Assembly: GCF_003666015.1 (NCBI RefSeq)
Contig: NZ_QPLT01000008.1
Location: 1 to 64,000, forward strand
From: Halorubrum sp. Atlit-26R
Lineage (GTDB): Archaea > Halobacteriota > Halobacteria > Halobacteriales > Haloferacaceae
Reading direction: 5' to 3'
DNA length: 64,000 nt
In this document: positions 44,653 through 52,797 of the stretch, in pieces
Layout of the letters: every line of letters starts with the position of its first letter
How positions within the stretch are numbered: the first letter of the stretch is position 1
The notes under the pieces: generated by a model
Databases searched by the model: none
What the model was told of the DNA's origin: nothing
What the model saw: the letters and a program-made list of their open reading frames with translations, nothing else
Made by a program: the position numbers and the translations under genes

Positions 44653-44862
44653 TTACTCAGGGATTAGCCATTGGGGGAGCGTCCCGTATTCAAATTCAAG
44701 TGCGGCGTCCTTGGGATAGAGCGGGGCGGATTGTGCGATCGCCAACTCCCGTGAGCCGTCGGGGTAGTGCCCAACCATGACGTGCGCGCCGGCGAGGCCC
44801 ATCCCATCAACATGATCAACCGTTTCGTCCGAGGGGTCGTGTTCGCGGTATGTGGGTGCCAT
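44653..44862 (-). CDS. Small hypothetical protein
   Basis: 69 residues, MAPTYREHDPSDETVDHVDG then GAHVMVGHYPDGSRELAIAQ. Predicted strands and one short helix; soluble. Start set by the conserved ACAGAACG leader. Not recognised. Confidence 0.58.
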   Translation of the reverse strand: MAPTYREHDPSDETVDHVDGMGLAGAHVMVGHYPDGSRELAIAQSAPLYPKDAALEFEYGTLPQWLIPE

Positions 44863-44928
44863 CGTTCTGTTCCCATCTAATCGTAAGGGGCTACACCCAC
44901 TTAAGTTTTTTCCATTAGTTCCAGTATG
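44863..44928 (-). promoter_or_regulatory. Regulatory module 6
   Basis: Minus-strand operator CATAC-TGGAAC-TAATG (44928 to 44913), core AACTTAAGTGGGTGTAGCC, type-B leader, 66 nt to ATG 44862. It is separate from module 7, which faces the other way 50 nt further. Confidence 0.83.
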
Positions 44929-44980
44929 GTAGAGCCTTGTCGCTGGGGCCGGATCGCGGCCGCCGATCTGCCCTGAGTAC

Positions 44981-45044
44981 CATACGAGGAATAATGGAAA
45001 AATTTAAGTCCCCGTAGCCCCTGATCCGATATGAGGTCAGAACG
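44981..45044 (+). promoter_or_regulatory. Regulatory module 7
   Basis: Operator CATAC-GAGGAA-TAATG (44981-44996), core ATTTAAGTCCCCGTAGCC, leader GATATGAGGTCAGAACG, 64 nt to ATG. Confidence 0.85.
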
Positions 45045-45356
45045 ATGGTAGTGATTTCCCGCGGTCAGGCCCGAGAAGCCGAACGGTACGACGCGATCAA
45101 ACACGAGATCCCGGACGCCGCGGCGCGCGCCGAGGCGATGTGCGAAGACCTGCGCGAGCCGGCGGAGCGCGAGGCCCACGGCATCGAGAACGTGGCCGAC
45201 GCGGTGGAGGTTGTCACCGAAAAAGTGGTCGCGGAGATTGAGAGCGCGCCGCTGCCGGCGGAGGATCGGCACTTCATTGACGACGAGGCCGACCGAGCGC
45301 GCGAGGTCATCCCTGAAATCGTCCGACAGGCGGGCCTCGGCCTGAGCGCGGAGTAA
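45045..45356 (+). CDS. Helical hypothetical protein
   Basis: 103 residues, nearly all helical (AAARAEAMCEDLREPAEREA, VADAVEVVTEKVVAEIESA, DDEADRAREVIPEIVRQAG). One of few module genes whose second codon is not Ala (MVVISRGQ). Unknown function. Confidence 0.62.
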   Translation: MVVISRGQAREAERYDAIKHEIPDAAARAEAMCEDLREPAEREAHGIENVADAVEVVTEKVVAEIESAPLPAEDRHFIDDEADRAREVIPEIVRQAGLGLSAE

Positions 45357-45673
45357 AGGGCGGCGGAGCCGCGCTTTCGATGCGCCGATCCTGTGCGGCC
45401 CACGGCGGCGCAGGGGGCCGCGGATCGGAGAGCGGCGCGAGGGGGCGCCGGCCGGCGCGGAGAGCGCGAGCCGGCGGCGAGATCGTGGCGGCCGTGAGCA
45501 TCGCGACCGGCGCGTGCGTCACGTCGAGGCGGCGGGCGGCGGCGAGATGGGAGCAGGGAGAGAGTCGGACGAGCGGCGCGACTGTGCCGCGAGCGGCGGC
45601 GGGACGGTGGGAGGCCCGGCGGCGGGGGAGACGTCGAGCGGGCGCGGCGGCCGTGGAAGCCGGAGCGCCGCGC
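45357..45673. other. Very G+C-rich convergent intergenic region
   Basis: No gene supported; frames crossing it are Arg/Gly/Ala-rich artefacts of composition. Numerous GC inverted repeats are possible, but none stands out as unique. Confidence 0.4.
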
Positions 45674-46093
45674 TTAGTCGGCGGCGGGAGTCGGTGCGTC
45701 GGTGGAGCGCGAGGGGCCGAGCGTGCCGGCGGTGGAGGTGTTGACGCGCGGACCCGGCGCGTTCGCGGCGAGTTGAGCATCAACGTCGAACTCGCGGAGC
45801 ATCCGCGCGGAGACGGTCGCGGTGCCGACAGCGATCCGGGCGCGGCGGACGTGCTTACAGCCACCGTCCGGGTCGCGGTGTTCCATGTCCGGGCAGGAAC
45901 AGCGGCCTTCCCGAACGTCCACGTCGTAGCAACTACCGGATTCAGTCGTGACGGAGACGATGGTAGTGTCCGGATCTTCGATCGGGGTTCCGTCGAGGGA
46001 GAGAACCGACATGGATTCAGTCAGGGCGCGGATCGTGCGATCAGCGATTTCAGCGCGAGCGTCGTCGTGGGCGTGGGATTCGAGGTGTGCCAT
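45674..46093 (-). CDS. SWIM zinc-finger protein 2
   Basis: 139 residues from ATG 46093, fixed by the leader. RCSCPDMEHRDPDGGCKHVR (about 67-86) is a SWIM motif, closest in layout to the 55415 protein (CGCPDM...DGCKHQ). The N-terminal half has the usual hairpin VSVTTESGSCYDVDVREG. The C-terminus is Thr/Pro/Ser-rich. Confidence 0.72.
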   Translation of the reverse strand: MAHLESHAHDDARAEIADRTIRALTESMSVLSLDGTPIEDPDTTIVSVTTESGSCYDVDVREGRCSCPDMEHRDPDGGCKHVRRARIAVGTATVSARMLREFDVDAQLAANAPGPRVNTSTAGTLGPSRSTDAPTPAAD

Positions 46094-46159
46094 CGTTCTG
46101 TTCCCATCTAATCGTAAGGGCCTACACCCACTTAACCTTTTTCCATTAGTTCCGGTATG
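46094..46159 (-). promoter_or_regulatory. Regulatory module 8
   Basis: Minus-strand operator CATAC-CGGAAC-TAATG (46159 to 46144), core GGTTAAGTGGGTGTAGG, type-B leader, 66 nt to ATG 46093. Nearly identical to module 6. Confidence 0.83.
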
Positions 46160-46213
46160 GACATCTTCCGGCGCGGGAGGGGCAGATCCGGCGCGGGGAG
46201 GGTGCGACAATTC

Positions 46214-46277
46214 CATACGTTAGATAATGGAAAAACTTAAGTCCCCGTAGCCCCTTGTGTGAGTTGAGGACAGAACG
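46214..46277 (+). promoter_or_regulatory. Regulatory module 9
   Basis: Operator CATAC-GTTAGA-TAATG (46214-46229), core AACTTAAGTCCCCGTAGCC, leader GTGTGAGTTGAGGACAG, 64 nt to ATG. TTAAGT at 46237 is 41 nt before ATG, giving a predicted leader of about 12-15 nt. Confidence 0.86.
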
Positions 46278-47000
46278 ATGGCATCCGCATCCACTTCCCC
46301 GAAGCAGTACAAGGCGATGAACGTCGACGACCGGCGCGATCACTCGAACGGTCGCCGGTACCGCGGGACCGTGCGGCGCGACACGGTGCGCCGGATTCTC
46401 GAAAACGGCTGGGTCGATGGCGCGGTGTGTGAAGGCCGTTATACGGACGATTACAAGCGCGACGCGGCGCGGAACTACGATAAGGGCGCGGTCGACACGC
46501 AGGAGGTCATCAACGCGATGGACCGCGTCGCCCCCAAGCATTGCTGGATCGCGCTCCGCGAGGACGGGCGGCAAGTGATCACGGTGTACTGGTCCTTCCA
46601 GTCGTATTCCGTCGAAATTGACACGCGAAAGGTCCGGTTCAACTTCGGCGCGGACGACGAGGAGGCCGACGAGGAGGACGCAGACGGCGACGAGGGCGGC
46701 GAGCAGGCGATCGTGACGGGCGACGCGGTCGACGTGTTCGAGGAGTTGAGCGAGGGGGACGCGGTCCTGTGGGACGGCAAGAGCCAGCCGCTCACGGTTA
46801 CGATCGGCTACGAGGCCGCGCGGGAGAAGATCGCGGAGTTTGACCACGTCGATAGCCCGGAGGTGTGGGTAGAGGGACCGCGCGGCGGTGAGAAGCGGCT
46901 TACTCGGTCGGACGGTTCGGTGTTCGTGTCGACGTTTTCGCTTTCGTCGAGCGGCCGGGAGGCCGTCGAGGGGCTTCGAGTCGTCGAGCGCGACGAGTAG
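46278..47000 (+). CDS. Hypothetical two-domain protein
   Basis: 240 residues. The N-terminal domain (about 15-125) includes RYRGTVRRDTVRRILENGWV and CWIALREDGRQVITVYWSFQ. An acidic linker (about 126-150) leads to a C-terminal strand-rich domain (DAVLWDGKSQPLTVTIGYEA, GSVFVSTFSLSSSGREAVEG). Larger than most module genes; not recognised. Confidence 0.65.
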   Translation: MASASTSPKQYKAMNVDDRRDHSNGRRYRGTVRRDTVRRILENGWVDGAVCEGRYTDDYKRDAARNYDKGAVDTQEVINAMDRVAPKHCWIALREDGRQVITVYWSFQSYSVEIDTRKVRFNFGADDEEADEEDADGDEGGEQAIVTGDAVDVFEELSEGDAVLWDGKSQPLTVTIGYEAAREKIAEFDHVDSPEVWVEGPRGGEKRLTRSDGSVFVSTFSLSSSGREAVEGLRVVERDE

Positions 47001-47104
47001 CCGAGCCGGGGCGGGCCGGGCCGGGAGCCGCCCACAGTGCCAGCGGTGCGCCCGCAGCCCCCGCGTGTGAGTGTGCCAGCGGATCGGGTGTATGTTGAAA
47101 GTGC

Positions 47105-47169
47105 CATACGGGAAGTAATGTAAATAGTTAAGTACCCGTAGCCCCTTGTGTGAGTTGAGGACAAGAACG
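47105..47169 (+). promoter_or_regulatory. Regulatory module 10
   Basis: Operator CATAC-GGGAAG-TAATG (47105-47120), core TAGTTAAGTACCCGTAGCC, leader TTGAGGACAAGAACG, 65 nt to ATG. Confidence 0.85.
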
Positions 47170-47505
47170 ATGGCAGCAGCAACCGACACCCGGAACGACG
47201 AAGCGAGCAAGTGGAACAGCGAGCGGGAGGCACAGGAGGGCGCGGAGTGCGCGCTGGCCGACGTGGTGATCATCCAGACGGCCAGCCCGGAGGCCGAAGG
47301 TGCCCGGTACAACATCGAGGCGGCGGTCGGCGGGAGCCACCGGGAGACGAGCCCGGCGGCGGAGGTCTACGTCGACGGCGAGCGGCGCGCGGTGGTCGGC
47401 TCGTCGGTTCTCGCCGGAACCGTCGGTGTGACGCTCGTCGAGGGCCCGAACGGCGAGCAGCACGCCAACGTCCGGGTCGACGTCGACGAGGAGGCGGGAG
47501 CATGA
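47170..47505 (+). CDS. Hypothetical protein, first cistron
   Basis: 111 residues from ATG 47170. Mostly beta (DVVIIQTASPEAEGARYNIE, EVYVDGERRAVVGSSVL, TVGVTLVEGPNGEQHANVRV), perhaps a small beta-sandwich. It overlaps the next gene by 4 nt. Confidence 0.63.
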   Translation: MAAATDTRNDEASKWNSEREAQEGAECALADVVIIQTASPEAEGARYNIEAAVGGSHRETSPAAEVYVDGERRAVVGSSVLAGTVGVTLVEGPNGEQHANVRVDVDEEAGA

Positions 47506-48140
47506 GCCAACGAGACGGCGAGCGTGGGACGCCGGTGGACTTCGCGCAGTACATCGGGGGGCTGTTCGGGCTCGATGCCGCGGTTAACGACGAGAAGGAG
47601 ACTGTGATCAAGGCGTCGCCGGCTGCGGTGCGTCACGTCGGAAAGAAGATCGCGGATCGGGGGTACGAGGTCGAGATCAACGACGAGGCCGACCCGGCGC
47701 ACGTCGTCGTTACGCCGACCGAGGAGGACCTTCAGGCGGTCGGTGACGCGCTCGCGGAGGGTATCCCGGAGCCGGGCGAGGCGCTTGAGATGGTCGACCC
47801 GGTCGAGCGAGACAGCGGGGCGAGCTCGCCGCAGAGCGACGAGGAAGGGGCGGCCGACCCGGAGACGGTTACGACGCGGTCGGTCGAGATCGAGTCAAAC
47901 GAGCGGACGAAGACAGCGGAGTATCTGGTCCATCTCGGCGGGCGAAGCCCGGAGGTCGGCAGGGTGTTGATCGAGGGTGTCCGGTGCGTACTCCCGCCGC
48001 ACGGCAGCATGGCGTTAGAGAACGACCGCGGCGAGACGTTCGAGGTCGAGATCCGCACAGTCGTAGAGGAAGGCGAGGAGGTTCGGGTAGCCGAGATCGC
48101 GCAGCCAGCCAGTGAGGAAGTGCCGACTGCCGCCGCGTAA
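47502..48140 (+). CDS. Hypothetical protein, second cistron
   Basis: 212 residues starting at the ATGA overlap. Residues 15-80 form an alpha/beta segment (AVRHVGKKIADRGYEVEIND, HVVVTPTEEDLQAVGDALA); residues 125-205 are strand-rich (TKTAEYLVHLGGRSPEVGRV, ETFEVEIRTVVEEGEEVRVA). Not recognised. Confidence 0.63.
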   Translation: MSQRDGERGTPVDFAQYIGGLFGLDAAVNDEKETVIKASPAAVRHVGKKIADRGYEVEINDEADPAHVVVTPTEEDLQAVGDALAEGIPEPGEALEMVDPVERDSGASSPQSDEEGAADPETVTTRSVEIESNERTKTAEYLVHLGGRSPEVGRVLIEGVRCVLPPHGSMALENDRGETFEVEIRTVVEEGEEVRVAEIAQPASEEVPTAAA

Positions 48141-48214
48141 GCGGACGGTCTCTTTTGCGCTCCGGCGCCGTCGGTGGGCAGTCAAGCGGGCACTCCGGAT
48201 CCACTTCAAAATAC

Positions 48215-48279
48215 CATACGGAGAGTAATGTAAAGACTTAAGTCCCCGTAGCCCCTGATCTAAGTTGAGGACAAGAACG
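48215..48279 (+). promoter_or_regulatory. Regulatory module 11
   Basis: Operator CATAC-GGAGAG-TAATG (48215-48230), core GACTTAAGTCCCCGTAGCC, leader GTTGAGGACAAGAACG, 65 nt to ATG. ACTTCAAAATAC just upstream repeats the sequence before module 3. Confidence 0.85.
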
Positions 48280-48918
48280 ATGGCACCCGAGATTCAGACC
48301 CAACTGACCGACGCAGAGATCGAGAATCCGAGCGCAGCCGCGGCCGAGGCGGTCGACGTCCGCGAAGGCTGGGAGGAGACGACCGCCGGCGATGAGCAGG
48401 TAATCGTGTGGGAGCGGACCGGCGCCAACCCGGACCTGCGCGACAACCACGGCGAGCTTCGCACGACGGGCTGGGAGGTCGCAATCAAGTGCGCGGAGTA
48501 CGGCCCGGACTTCGCGGTGATGGCGCGGCCGATGTGTGACGCGCTCGCATTCCGGTCGCAGGTCCTACTCAAAACGAGCAACGTCGAGGCGGCGGCGCGG
48601 GAGGTTTCGCGGTTCATGCGGACGGTCAACGCGACGCCGAACGGGTGGAGCCTGATCGAGACGGACGGCGGCGAGCGACACCGGTGGATGTCGTGGGACG
48701 GCGAGCAGACGGTGAAGGTGTGGCAGGAAGCGCGGAACTGCGGCGAGCCCCGCACGTTCACAACAACCGCCACGACAGCTGATCAGTCCAATTTCGACGG
48801 TGCCGAACGGTTAGTCAAGCGTACCGAACTCATGGACGCGGTCCAGACGGCGGCGGGGCGGTTAGAGGAGGTCGATGGCTACCCTGAGCCGAAGTGGGAA
48901 CCGACAATCGAGGCGTAA
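48280..48918 (+). CDS. Hypothetical protein
   Basis: 212 residues. A mixed fold with GWEVAIKCAEYGPDFAVMAR, SNVEAAAREVSRFMRTVNAT and a Trp-rich middle (RHRWMSWDGEQTVKVWQEAR). Alternating strands and one central helix; soluble. Monocistronic, function unknown. Confidence 0.63.
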   Translation: MAPEIQTQLTDAEIENPSAAAAEAVDVREGWEETTAGDEQVIVWERTGANPDLRDNHGELRTTGWEVAIKCAEYGPDFAVMARPMCDALAFRSQVLLKTSNVEAAAREVSRFMRTVNATPNGWSLIETDGGERHRWMSWDGEQTVKVWQEARNCGEPRTFTTTATTADQSNFDGAERLVKRTELMDAVQTAAGRLEEVDGYPEPKWEPTIEA

Positions 48919-48980
48919 CCACCAGCCGGCGGCCGCACCGGAGTGAGGTGAGCGATCGTCAGCCGACCTTTTCGTTGTTC

Positions 48981-49044
48981 CATACGGTAAGTAATGGAAA
49001 GTTTTAAGTCCCCCCGAGCCCTACAACGGAGTGAGGTCAGAACG
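48981..49044 (+). promoter_or_regulatory. Regulatory module 12
   Basis: Operator CATAC-GGTAAG-TAATG (48981-48996), core GTTTTAAGTCCCCCCGAGC, leader CAACGGAGTGAGGTCAG, 64 nt to ATG. Same leader subtype as module 13. Confidence 0.85.
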
Positions 49045-49278
49045 ATGGAAGTCAACCCAAACATTACGATCCAGAAGACGGCCGGAGGACGGTACACCGT
49101 GACCGATCACGGGGTAGGGCAGTTCGGCGGCGAGAAGCCGGTCCGCAACGGCAGTCGGGCGAAGGCAGCCGAGTACCTGTCAGACTGTGCGGCCGCCGGT
49201 GACATGATCGTGGTGAAGGAACACGGAGCCGTCACCAAGACGCTAACCGGGGCGCAATTCACCGCGCAGGAGATTTGA
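49045..49278 (+). CDS. Small hypothetical protein
   Basis: 77 residues, MEVNPNITIQKTAGGRYTVT then AAEYLSDCAAAGDMIVVKEH: a two-strand, one-helix, two-strand layout. Start fixed by the leader; second codon GAA rather than GCN. Confidence 0.6.
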   Translation: MEVNPNITIQKTAGGRYTVTDHGVGQFGGEKPVRNGSRAKAAEYLSDCAAAGDMIVVKEHGAVTKTLTGAQFTAQEI

Positions 49279-49439
49279 CAGAGCGGTTTCAGCCGACCGA
49301 TCGACCGCAGGAAGTGGGAAGGTGCCCCGGTGGACGTCGAGGGTCGGCGGAGGAGTGGCCCAGTAGACGAACGACAATCAGAGCTCTATTTTGGTCGAGC
49401 AGAACGCCCCGAAGGCCGATCGTCTCGCGGTATAGCCGG

Positions 49440-49766
49440 TTACTGGGCTAACCGGACGATCACCGCTTCTTGAGCGAGCCATTCCTCGGCGTTGTCACCG
49501 ACAACAGCGACTCCGGTGACTGACCATGTGAGCCCCATGTCCTCGTGGATAGTCCACTCAACAGGGCCGTTGTCTTCTCCCTCGCGCTCTATGACAAGCT
49601 CGTGTCCGCTCCCGTGAGTGAGAGTATCCGGGCTGTCGAGTGACCGAACCGTACCCGAGACGGACCACGATCCGTTATCGATCACCGCGCGGTCGCCCTC
49701 GGTTAGCTGTTCCATCTTGGCGACGACGTCGAGGCCGTCAGCGGCCTGTTTGGTTTCAGGTGCCAT
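49440..49766 (-). CDS. Small beta-rich hypothetical protein
   Basis: 108 residues, MAPETKQAADGLDVVAKMEQ then SWSVSGTVRSLDSPDTL, HELVIEREG, VEWTIHEDMGLTWSVTGVAV. It could be a small barrel similar to other plasmid OB/SH3-like proteins, but no motif is decisive. Minus partner of module 13. Confidence 0.6.
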   Translation of the reverse strand: MAPETKQAADGLDVVAKMEQLTEGDRAVIDNGSWSVSGTVRSLDSPDTLTHGSGHELVIEREGEDNGPVEWTIHEDMGLTWSVTGVAVVGDNAEEWLAQEAVIVRLAQ

Positions 49767-49878
49767 CGTTCGTAACCCGTGTAGACGTATGGGACCCCAC
49801 TACCTTAAAACTACCATACGGAAGATAATGGAAAATCTTAAGTCCCCCCGAGCCCTACAACGGAGTGAGGACAGAACG
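49767..49878. promoter_or_regulatory. Regulatory module 13, bidirectional
   Basis: Operator CATAC-GGAAGA-TAATG (49815-49830). Plus: ATCTTAAGTCCCCCCGAGC, leader GAGTGAGGACAGAACG, 64 nt. Minus: GTTTTAAGGTAGTGGGG and an unusual leader ending GGGTTACGAACG, 64 nt to ATG 49766. Confidence 0.84.
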
Positions 49879-50343
49879 ATGGCAGCGAAAGACGACACCC
49901 ACGACGCGAGCAACGACGCACAGACGGCGGCCGATCCGGAGGTCTTCGCGGGCGGCAAGGTCGCGGACCTCGACGAGAGCGATCTACTCGGGACGCACGT
50001 CTTCGAGGACGTGCTGTTCAGGGGCGAGACGGAGGTCCGGAACGTGCTAACGGGCGAGACGCCCGACCGGTTAGACAAGACGGTCGAGGAGGCAAAGGCG
50101 TTCGTCGAGCGGACGCAGGAAGACGGGAAGGCGCCCCGTGTTGCGGTGAAGCAGCACGCCGAGGCGGCCGCGGAGACCGGGTCCGCATACACTTCGTCGG
50201 CGTTCTGTAACCGGAAGGTCACCGGGAGCCTCGCGCGTCACTTCATGTTCCTGAACGCGTGGCGGTCGGACGCGTACACGGTAGACGTCGACGCCGATTA
50301 CCAGTCGGGAGACGTGACGATCACGGTCGAGGTTGCCGAGTAG
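49879..50343 (+). CDS. Hypothetical protein
   Basis: 154 residues from ATG 49879. An acidic disordered N-terminus is followed by DLDESDLLGTHVFEDVLFRG, a helix TVEEAKAFVERTQEDGKAP, and a strand pair DAYTVDVDADYQSGDVTITV. Unknown function. Confidence 0.63.
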   Translation: MAAKDDTHDASNDAQTAADPEVFAGGKVADLDESDLLGTHVFEDVLFRGETEVRNVLTGETPDRLDKTVEEAKAFVERTQEDGKAPRVAVKQHAEAAAETGSAYTSSAFCNRKVTGSLARHFMFLNAWRSDAYTVDVDADYQSGDVTITVEVAE

Positions 50344-50429
50344 GCGGCCGGCGCGGCCGCAGCGGACGAACTCGCCGGCGCGGTCTGCCGAGCGACGCGT
50401 CCCCGGCCGACCGCGGCCGGTGTTATTTC

Positions 50430-50492
50430 TATACTGGTAATAATGTAAAGTTTTAAGTGGATGGGGGCCTACCTACAGTTGAGGACAGAACG
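50430..50492 (+). promoter_or_regulatory. Regulatory module 14
   Basis: Operator TATAC-TGGTAA-TAATG (50430-50445), core GTTTTAAGTGGATGGGGGC, leader CAGTTGAGGACAGAACG, 63 nt to ATG. Confidence 0.83.
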
Positions 50493-51071
50493 ATGGCACC
50501 CACAGACGGCACCCACGACGCGGGCAACGGCGGAGAAACAGAGCAAGAGAGCGGCGGCTGGGAGACAGTCACCGGGAAGCCGGGCGTGATCAGCGAGCGG
50601 GAACACGCGAGTCTGTTCGAGGGCGTCGACAGCAACGGGCACCCCGGCGTTCGGGTGCGAGCGAAGACGATCGGTGTTGAGTCGAACTACCGGGTAGAAG
50701 TCGAGATGTTCGGCGGCGACCGGCGGAGTCGACAGGCGGAGGTCGCAACCATGGACGACCCCGAGAAGGCCCGCAAGTGCGCCGCGGTGTTCGAGGCAGT
50801 CATCGGGGACCTGCCGGACGGGTGGCAGCCGTATGTGAGCGAGAACCGCGCCCTGACGCGGTCGAAGGCGCCCCTGACGGTCGCACAGGCAGACGGGCCG
50901 GGACGGGTGGAACTCAACAACACAAACCGGCGCTTCAGTTCGCGCAGCACGTTTGAACTCCGGGGATTCCGGCGGGAGGCGGCGATTCACGAAACCGTGC
51001 GTGACGTGAAACGCGCCGCGCTCGGGGGCGCACTTACGGACCTTATCGAATCGATCGAGGAAGCACAGTAG
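50493..51071 (+). CDS. Hypothetical protein
   Basis: 192 residues from ATG 50493. After an acidic N-terminus it has VRVRAKTIGVESNYRVEVEM, a helix DPEKARKCAAVFEAVIGDLP and a basic region RRFSSRSTFELRGFRREAAI, unusual among these acidic proteins and possibly nucleic-acid binding. Not recognised. Confidence 0.63.
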   Translation: MAPTDGTHDAGNGGETEQESGGWETVTGKPGVISEREHASLFEGVDSNGHPGVRVRAKTIGVESNYRVEVEMFGGDRRSRQAEVATMDDPEKARKCAAVFEAVIGDLPDGWQPYVSENRALTRSKAPLTVAQADGPGRVELNNTNRRFSSRSTFELRGFRREAAIHETVRDVKRAALGGALTDLIESIEEAQ

Positions 51072-51081
51072 GTTAAACTTC

Positions 51082-51146
51082 CATATTGGAAGTAATGTAA
51101 AGATTTAAGTCCCTGTGTCCCCTTACGATTAGATGGGAACAGAACG
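51082..51146 (+). promoter_or_regulatory. Regulatory module 15
   Basis: Variant operator CATAT-TGGAAG-TAATG (51082-51097), core GATTTAAGTCCCTGTG. This is the only plus-strand gene with the type-B leader CCTTACGATTAGATGGGAAC; 65 nt to ATG. Confidence 0.83.
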
Positions 51147-51611
51147 ATGGCACCCGGAACCCAAACCGCGATCGGCAGCAAGAATTTCGAGCAAGTCACG
51201 GACGCTCTTGAGACGGATCTGGCGGCGGCCGAGGTGGAGACAGCCGCAGCCGAGGCCGCGCGGAGCGAACTCGTCGAGCAGCGCGAGTGGCTCGCAGAGC
51301 GGCTTGAAGGCCGCGGGGATTCGCTCCGGAAGTCCATGCCCGACACAGACGCGGACAACGGTCTCTCGCGGTACGTCGCCCGCATGGCGCACTACCACAC
51401 CGGAGTCAACACCTCGATGCCCGTGACGGCGACCTTCGATCTTCAGGAGTGGATCGATGAGCAGGGGTTCGACGCGTCAGTCTCGGGTATCACGGACGAC
51501 GCAGGCGACGAGATCGCCGCGCTCGTCGATCTTCTCGTCGACGACCTACTCATCAACCACTTCGAGATGGACCCGACAGCGGCCGCGCGCAGGTGGAAGG
51601 GGCTACTGTAA
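51147..51611 (+). CDS. Helical hypothetical protein
   Basis: 154 residues. A long coiled-coil-like N-terminal helix (VTDALETDLAAAEVETAAAE, EQREWLAERLEGRGDSLRKS) then a compact acidic domain with FDLQEWIDEQGFDASVSGIT. Unknown function. Confidence 0.62.
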   Translation: MAPGTQTAIGSKNFEQVTDALETDLAAAEVETAAAEAARSELVEQREWLAERLEGRGDSLRKSMPDTDADNGLSRYVARMAHYHTGVNTSMPVTATFDLQEWIDEQGFDASVSGITDDAGDEIAALVDLLVDDLLINHFEMDPTAAARRWKGLL

Positions 51612-51650
51612 GCCACGGCCGCCGGCGCCGGCGAGGGATAGTGAAATAAC

Positions 51651-51714
51651 CATACTGTTCGTAATGGAAAGTGTTAAGTCCCCGTAGCCCCTGATCCGAT
51701 ATGAGGACAGAACG
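51651..51714 (+). promoter_or_regulatory. Regulatory module 16
   Basis: Operator CATAC-TGTTCG-TAATG (51651-51666), core GTGTTAAGTCCCCGTAGCC, leader GATATGAGGACAGAACG, 64 nt to ATG. Confidence 0.85.
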
Positions 51715-51990
51715 ATGGCACGTTCACAACCCAAAGGCGGAGCGGGGGCAGCACACTACGAGGCGACCGGCGAGCAGGCACCGAGCGAGCTTCCGGGGCT
51801 GGTGGATCTGACGACCGTGTGTACCGGGTGCGGTTCGCACAGGGCCGTCGCACGGCCGGCGGAAGACCTCCGGCCCGGTCGACGGCTACGGTGCCTTGAT
51901 TGTGGGCACGGCGGCCGGGTGAAGACGAACCGATACGGCGGCGTGACGATGCTATCCGGGTTCCGGATCATGAGCGGGGAATTGGAGTAG
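51715..51990 (+). CDS. Zinc-ribbon protein
   Basis: 91 residues. VCTGCGSHRAVARPAEDL followed by LRCLDCGHGGRVKTNRYGG gives CxxC-x~22-CxxC, a standard zinc ribbon. An unstructured, slightly basic N-terminus MARSQPKGGAGAAHYEATGE precedes it. Probably binds nucleic acid or a partner protein. Confidence 0.68.
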   Translation: MARSQPKGGAGAAHYEATGEQAPSELPGLVDLTTVCTGCGSHRAVARPAEDLRPGRRLRCLDCGHGGRVKTNRYGGVTMLSGFRIMSGELE

Positions 51991-52038
51991 CGGGTCGCGG
52001 CAGCTGGGAGATCGACGCGGAGGGTCGGGTGCGAAAAT

Positions 52039-52054
52039 CATACGTTTTCTAATG
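52039..52054 (+). promoter_or_regulatory. Orphan operator (module 17)
   Basis: CATAC-GTTTTC-TAATG followed by GAACTTTTTTGTGAC; the TTAAGT core, leader and start codon are missing. A decayed module whose gene is lost. Confidence 0.6.
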
Positions 52055-52327
52055 GAACTTTTTTGTGACTCCGGCATATAGTGGATACCGGAGCGGGTTG
52101 ACAAGCAGATACCGACCGCCGGGTGACTCCCGGGAGGTGATAGACCACCAGAGATACACCAACGCGTCTGACTGAACACGGTACATCGGTTTCATGTCGT
52201 CTTCGCCGTGGCATTGGCGGAGACGGACCCAGACGGGTCTCACCCGGCTCCGGCTGGGGAAGCGGTCCCTACGGAGCCACTTTCTGCGAACGACGTCGAG
52301 CGGTGAGCTGTTGCGAACGCTCTATAT
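52055..52327. other. Gene-poor stretch with doubtful minus frame
   Basis: The only coding-like frame is on the minus strand from ATG 52195 to TAG 52049: 48 residues with MKPMYRVQSDALVYLWWSIT. It terminates inside the orphan operator. It has no ribosome-binding site of the usual kind, so it may be a remnant. The rest shows no gene. Confidence 0.3.
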
Positions 52328-52393
52328 CTATACTGAAACTATTGGAAAAGTCTTATATATGTACGGGGCATACACGGAAGTGGAGGCAGACAG
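52328..52393 (+). promoter_or_regulatory. Regulatory module 18
   Basis: Operator TATAC-TGAAAC-TATTG (52328-52343), here with a canonical TATA (GTCTTATATATG) and leader GGAAGTGGAGGCAGACAG, 66 nt to ATG 52394. Confidence 0.7.
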
Positions 52394-52459
52394 ATGACGC
52401 AGATACCGACCAAGACGGCCGACCCGGACACTCCGGGAGTGCCGAAGGAGGTGGAATAG
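52394..52459 (+). CDS. 21-residue peptide gene
   Basis: MTQIPTKTADPDTPGVPKEV-E then stop. The ATG is at the position expected from the module (66 nt after the operator) and has a good GTGGAGG ribosome-binding site. It may be a genuine micropeptide or the remaining 5' end of a truncated gene. Confidence 0.4.
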   Translation: MTQIPTKTADPDTPGVPKEVE

Positions 52460-52735
52460 AGCGGAGAAGACAGATCAGTCAGCGTATGAAGGTGTGAGCC
52501 CTTCATGAGTGATACGCGGCTTGGGCCGTCGCGTATCATCCCGCCTTTGTCAGAGGCACACGGATCGGCCCGGTCCGACGCTGGGGAGTGTCGAGATCGG
52601 CGCCCGCCAATCGTTCTGATACACGCGGCCCGGCTGGGGGTAGCTCCCTACGGGTCGCATTTCACCACATTCGATCGACGCCGCTGTTGCTTTTCGAGCT
52701 TGGTTCTCACGTCGACAGGCAGTAGTCCGCACATC
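52460..52735. other. Intergenic, no convincing gene
   Basis: A plus frame from 52505 runs into module 19, but it has poor codon character and no leader; treated as non-coding. Possibly debris of the gene that followed module 18. Confidence 0.35.
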
Positions 52736-52797
52736 TATACTTAGCATAATGGAAACTGTTAAGTGATCGGGGGCCCACAGTTGAAGTACGGAAAAAG
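52736..52797 (+). promoter_or_regulatory. Regulatory module 19
   Basis: Operator TATAC-TTAGCA-TAATG (52736-52751), core CTGTTAAGTGATCGGGGGC, diverged leader AGTTGAAGTACGGAAAAAG, 62 nt to ATG. Confidence 0.8.

Noticed and set aside
45307-45864. Long Pro/Ala/Arg-rich minus frame
   Set aside because: Crosses the end of a plus gene and a high-G+C gap, with no promoter; consistent with stop-codon scarcity in G+C-rich DNA.
52505-52744. 79-residue plus frame after module 18
   Set aside because: No ribosome-binding site or module at its start, poor codon character, and it overlaps the next operator.
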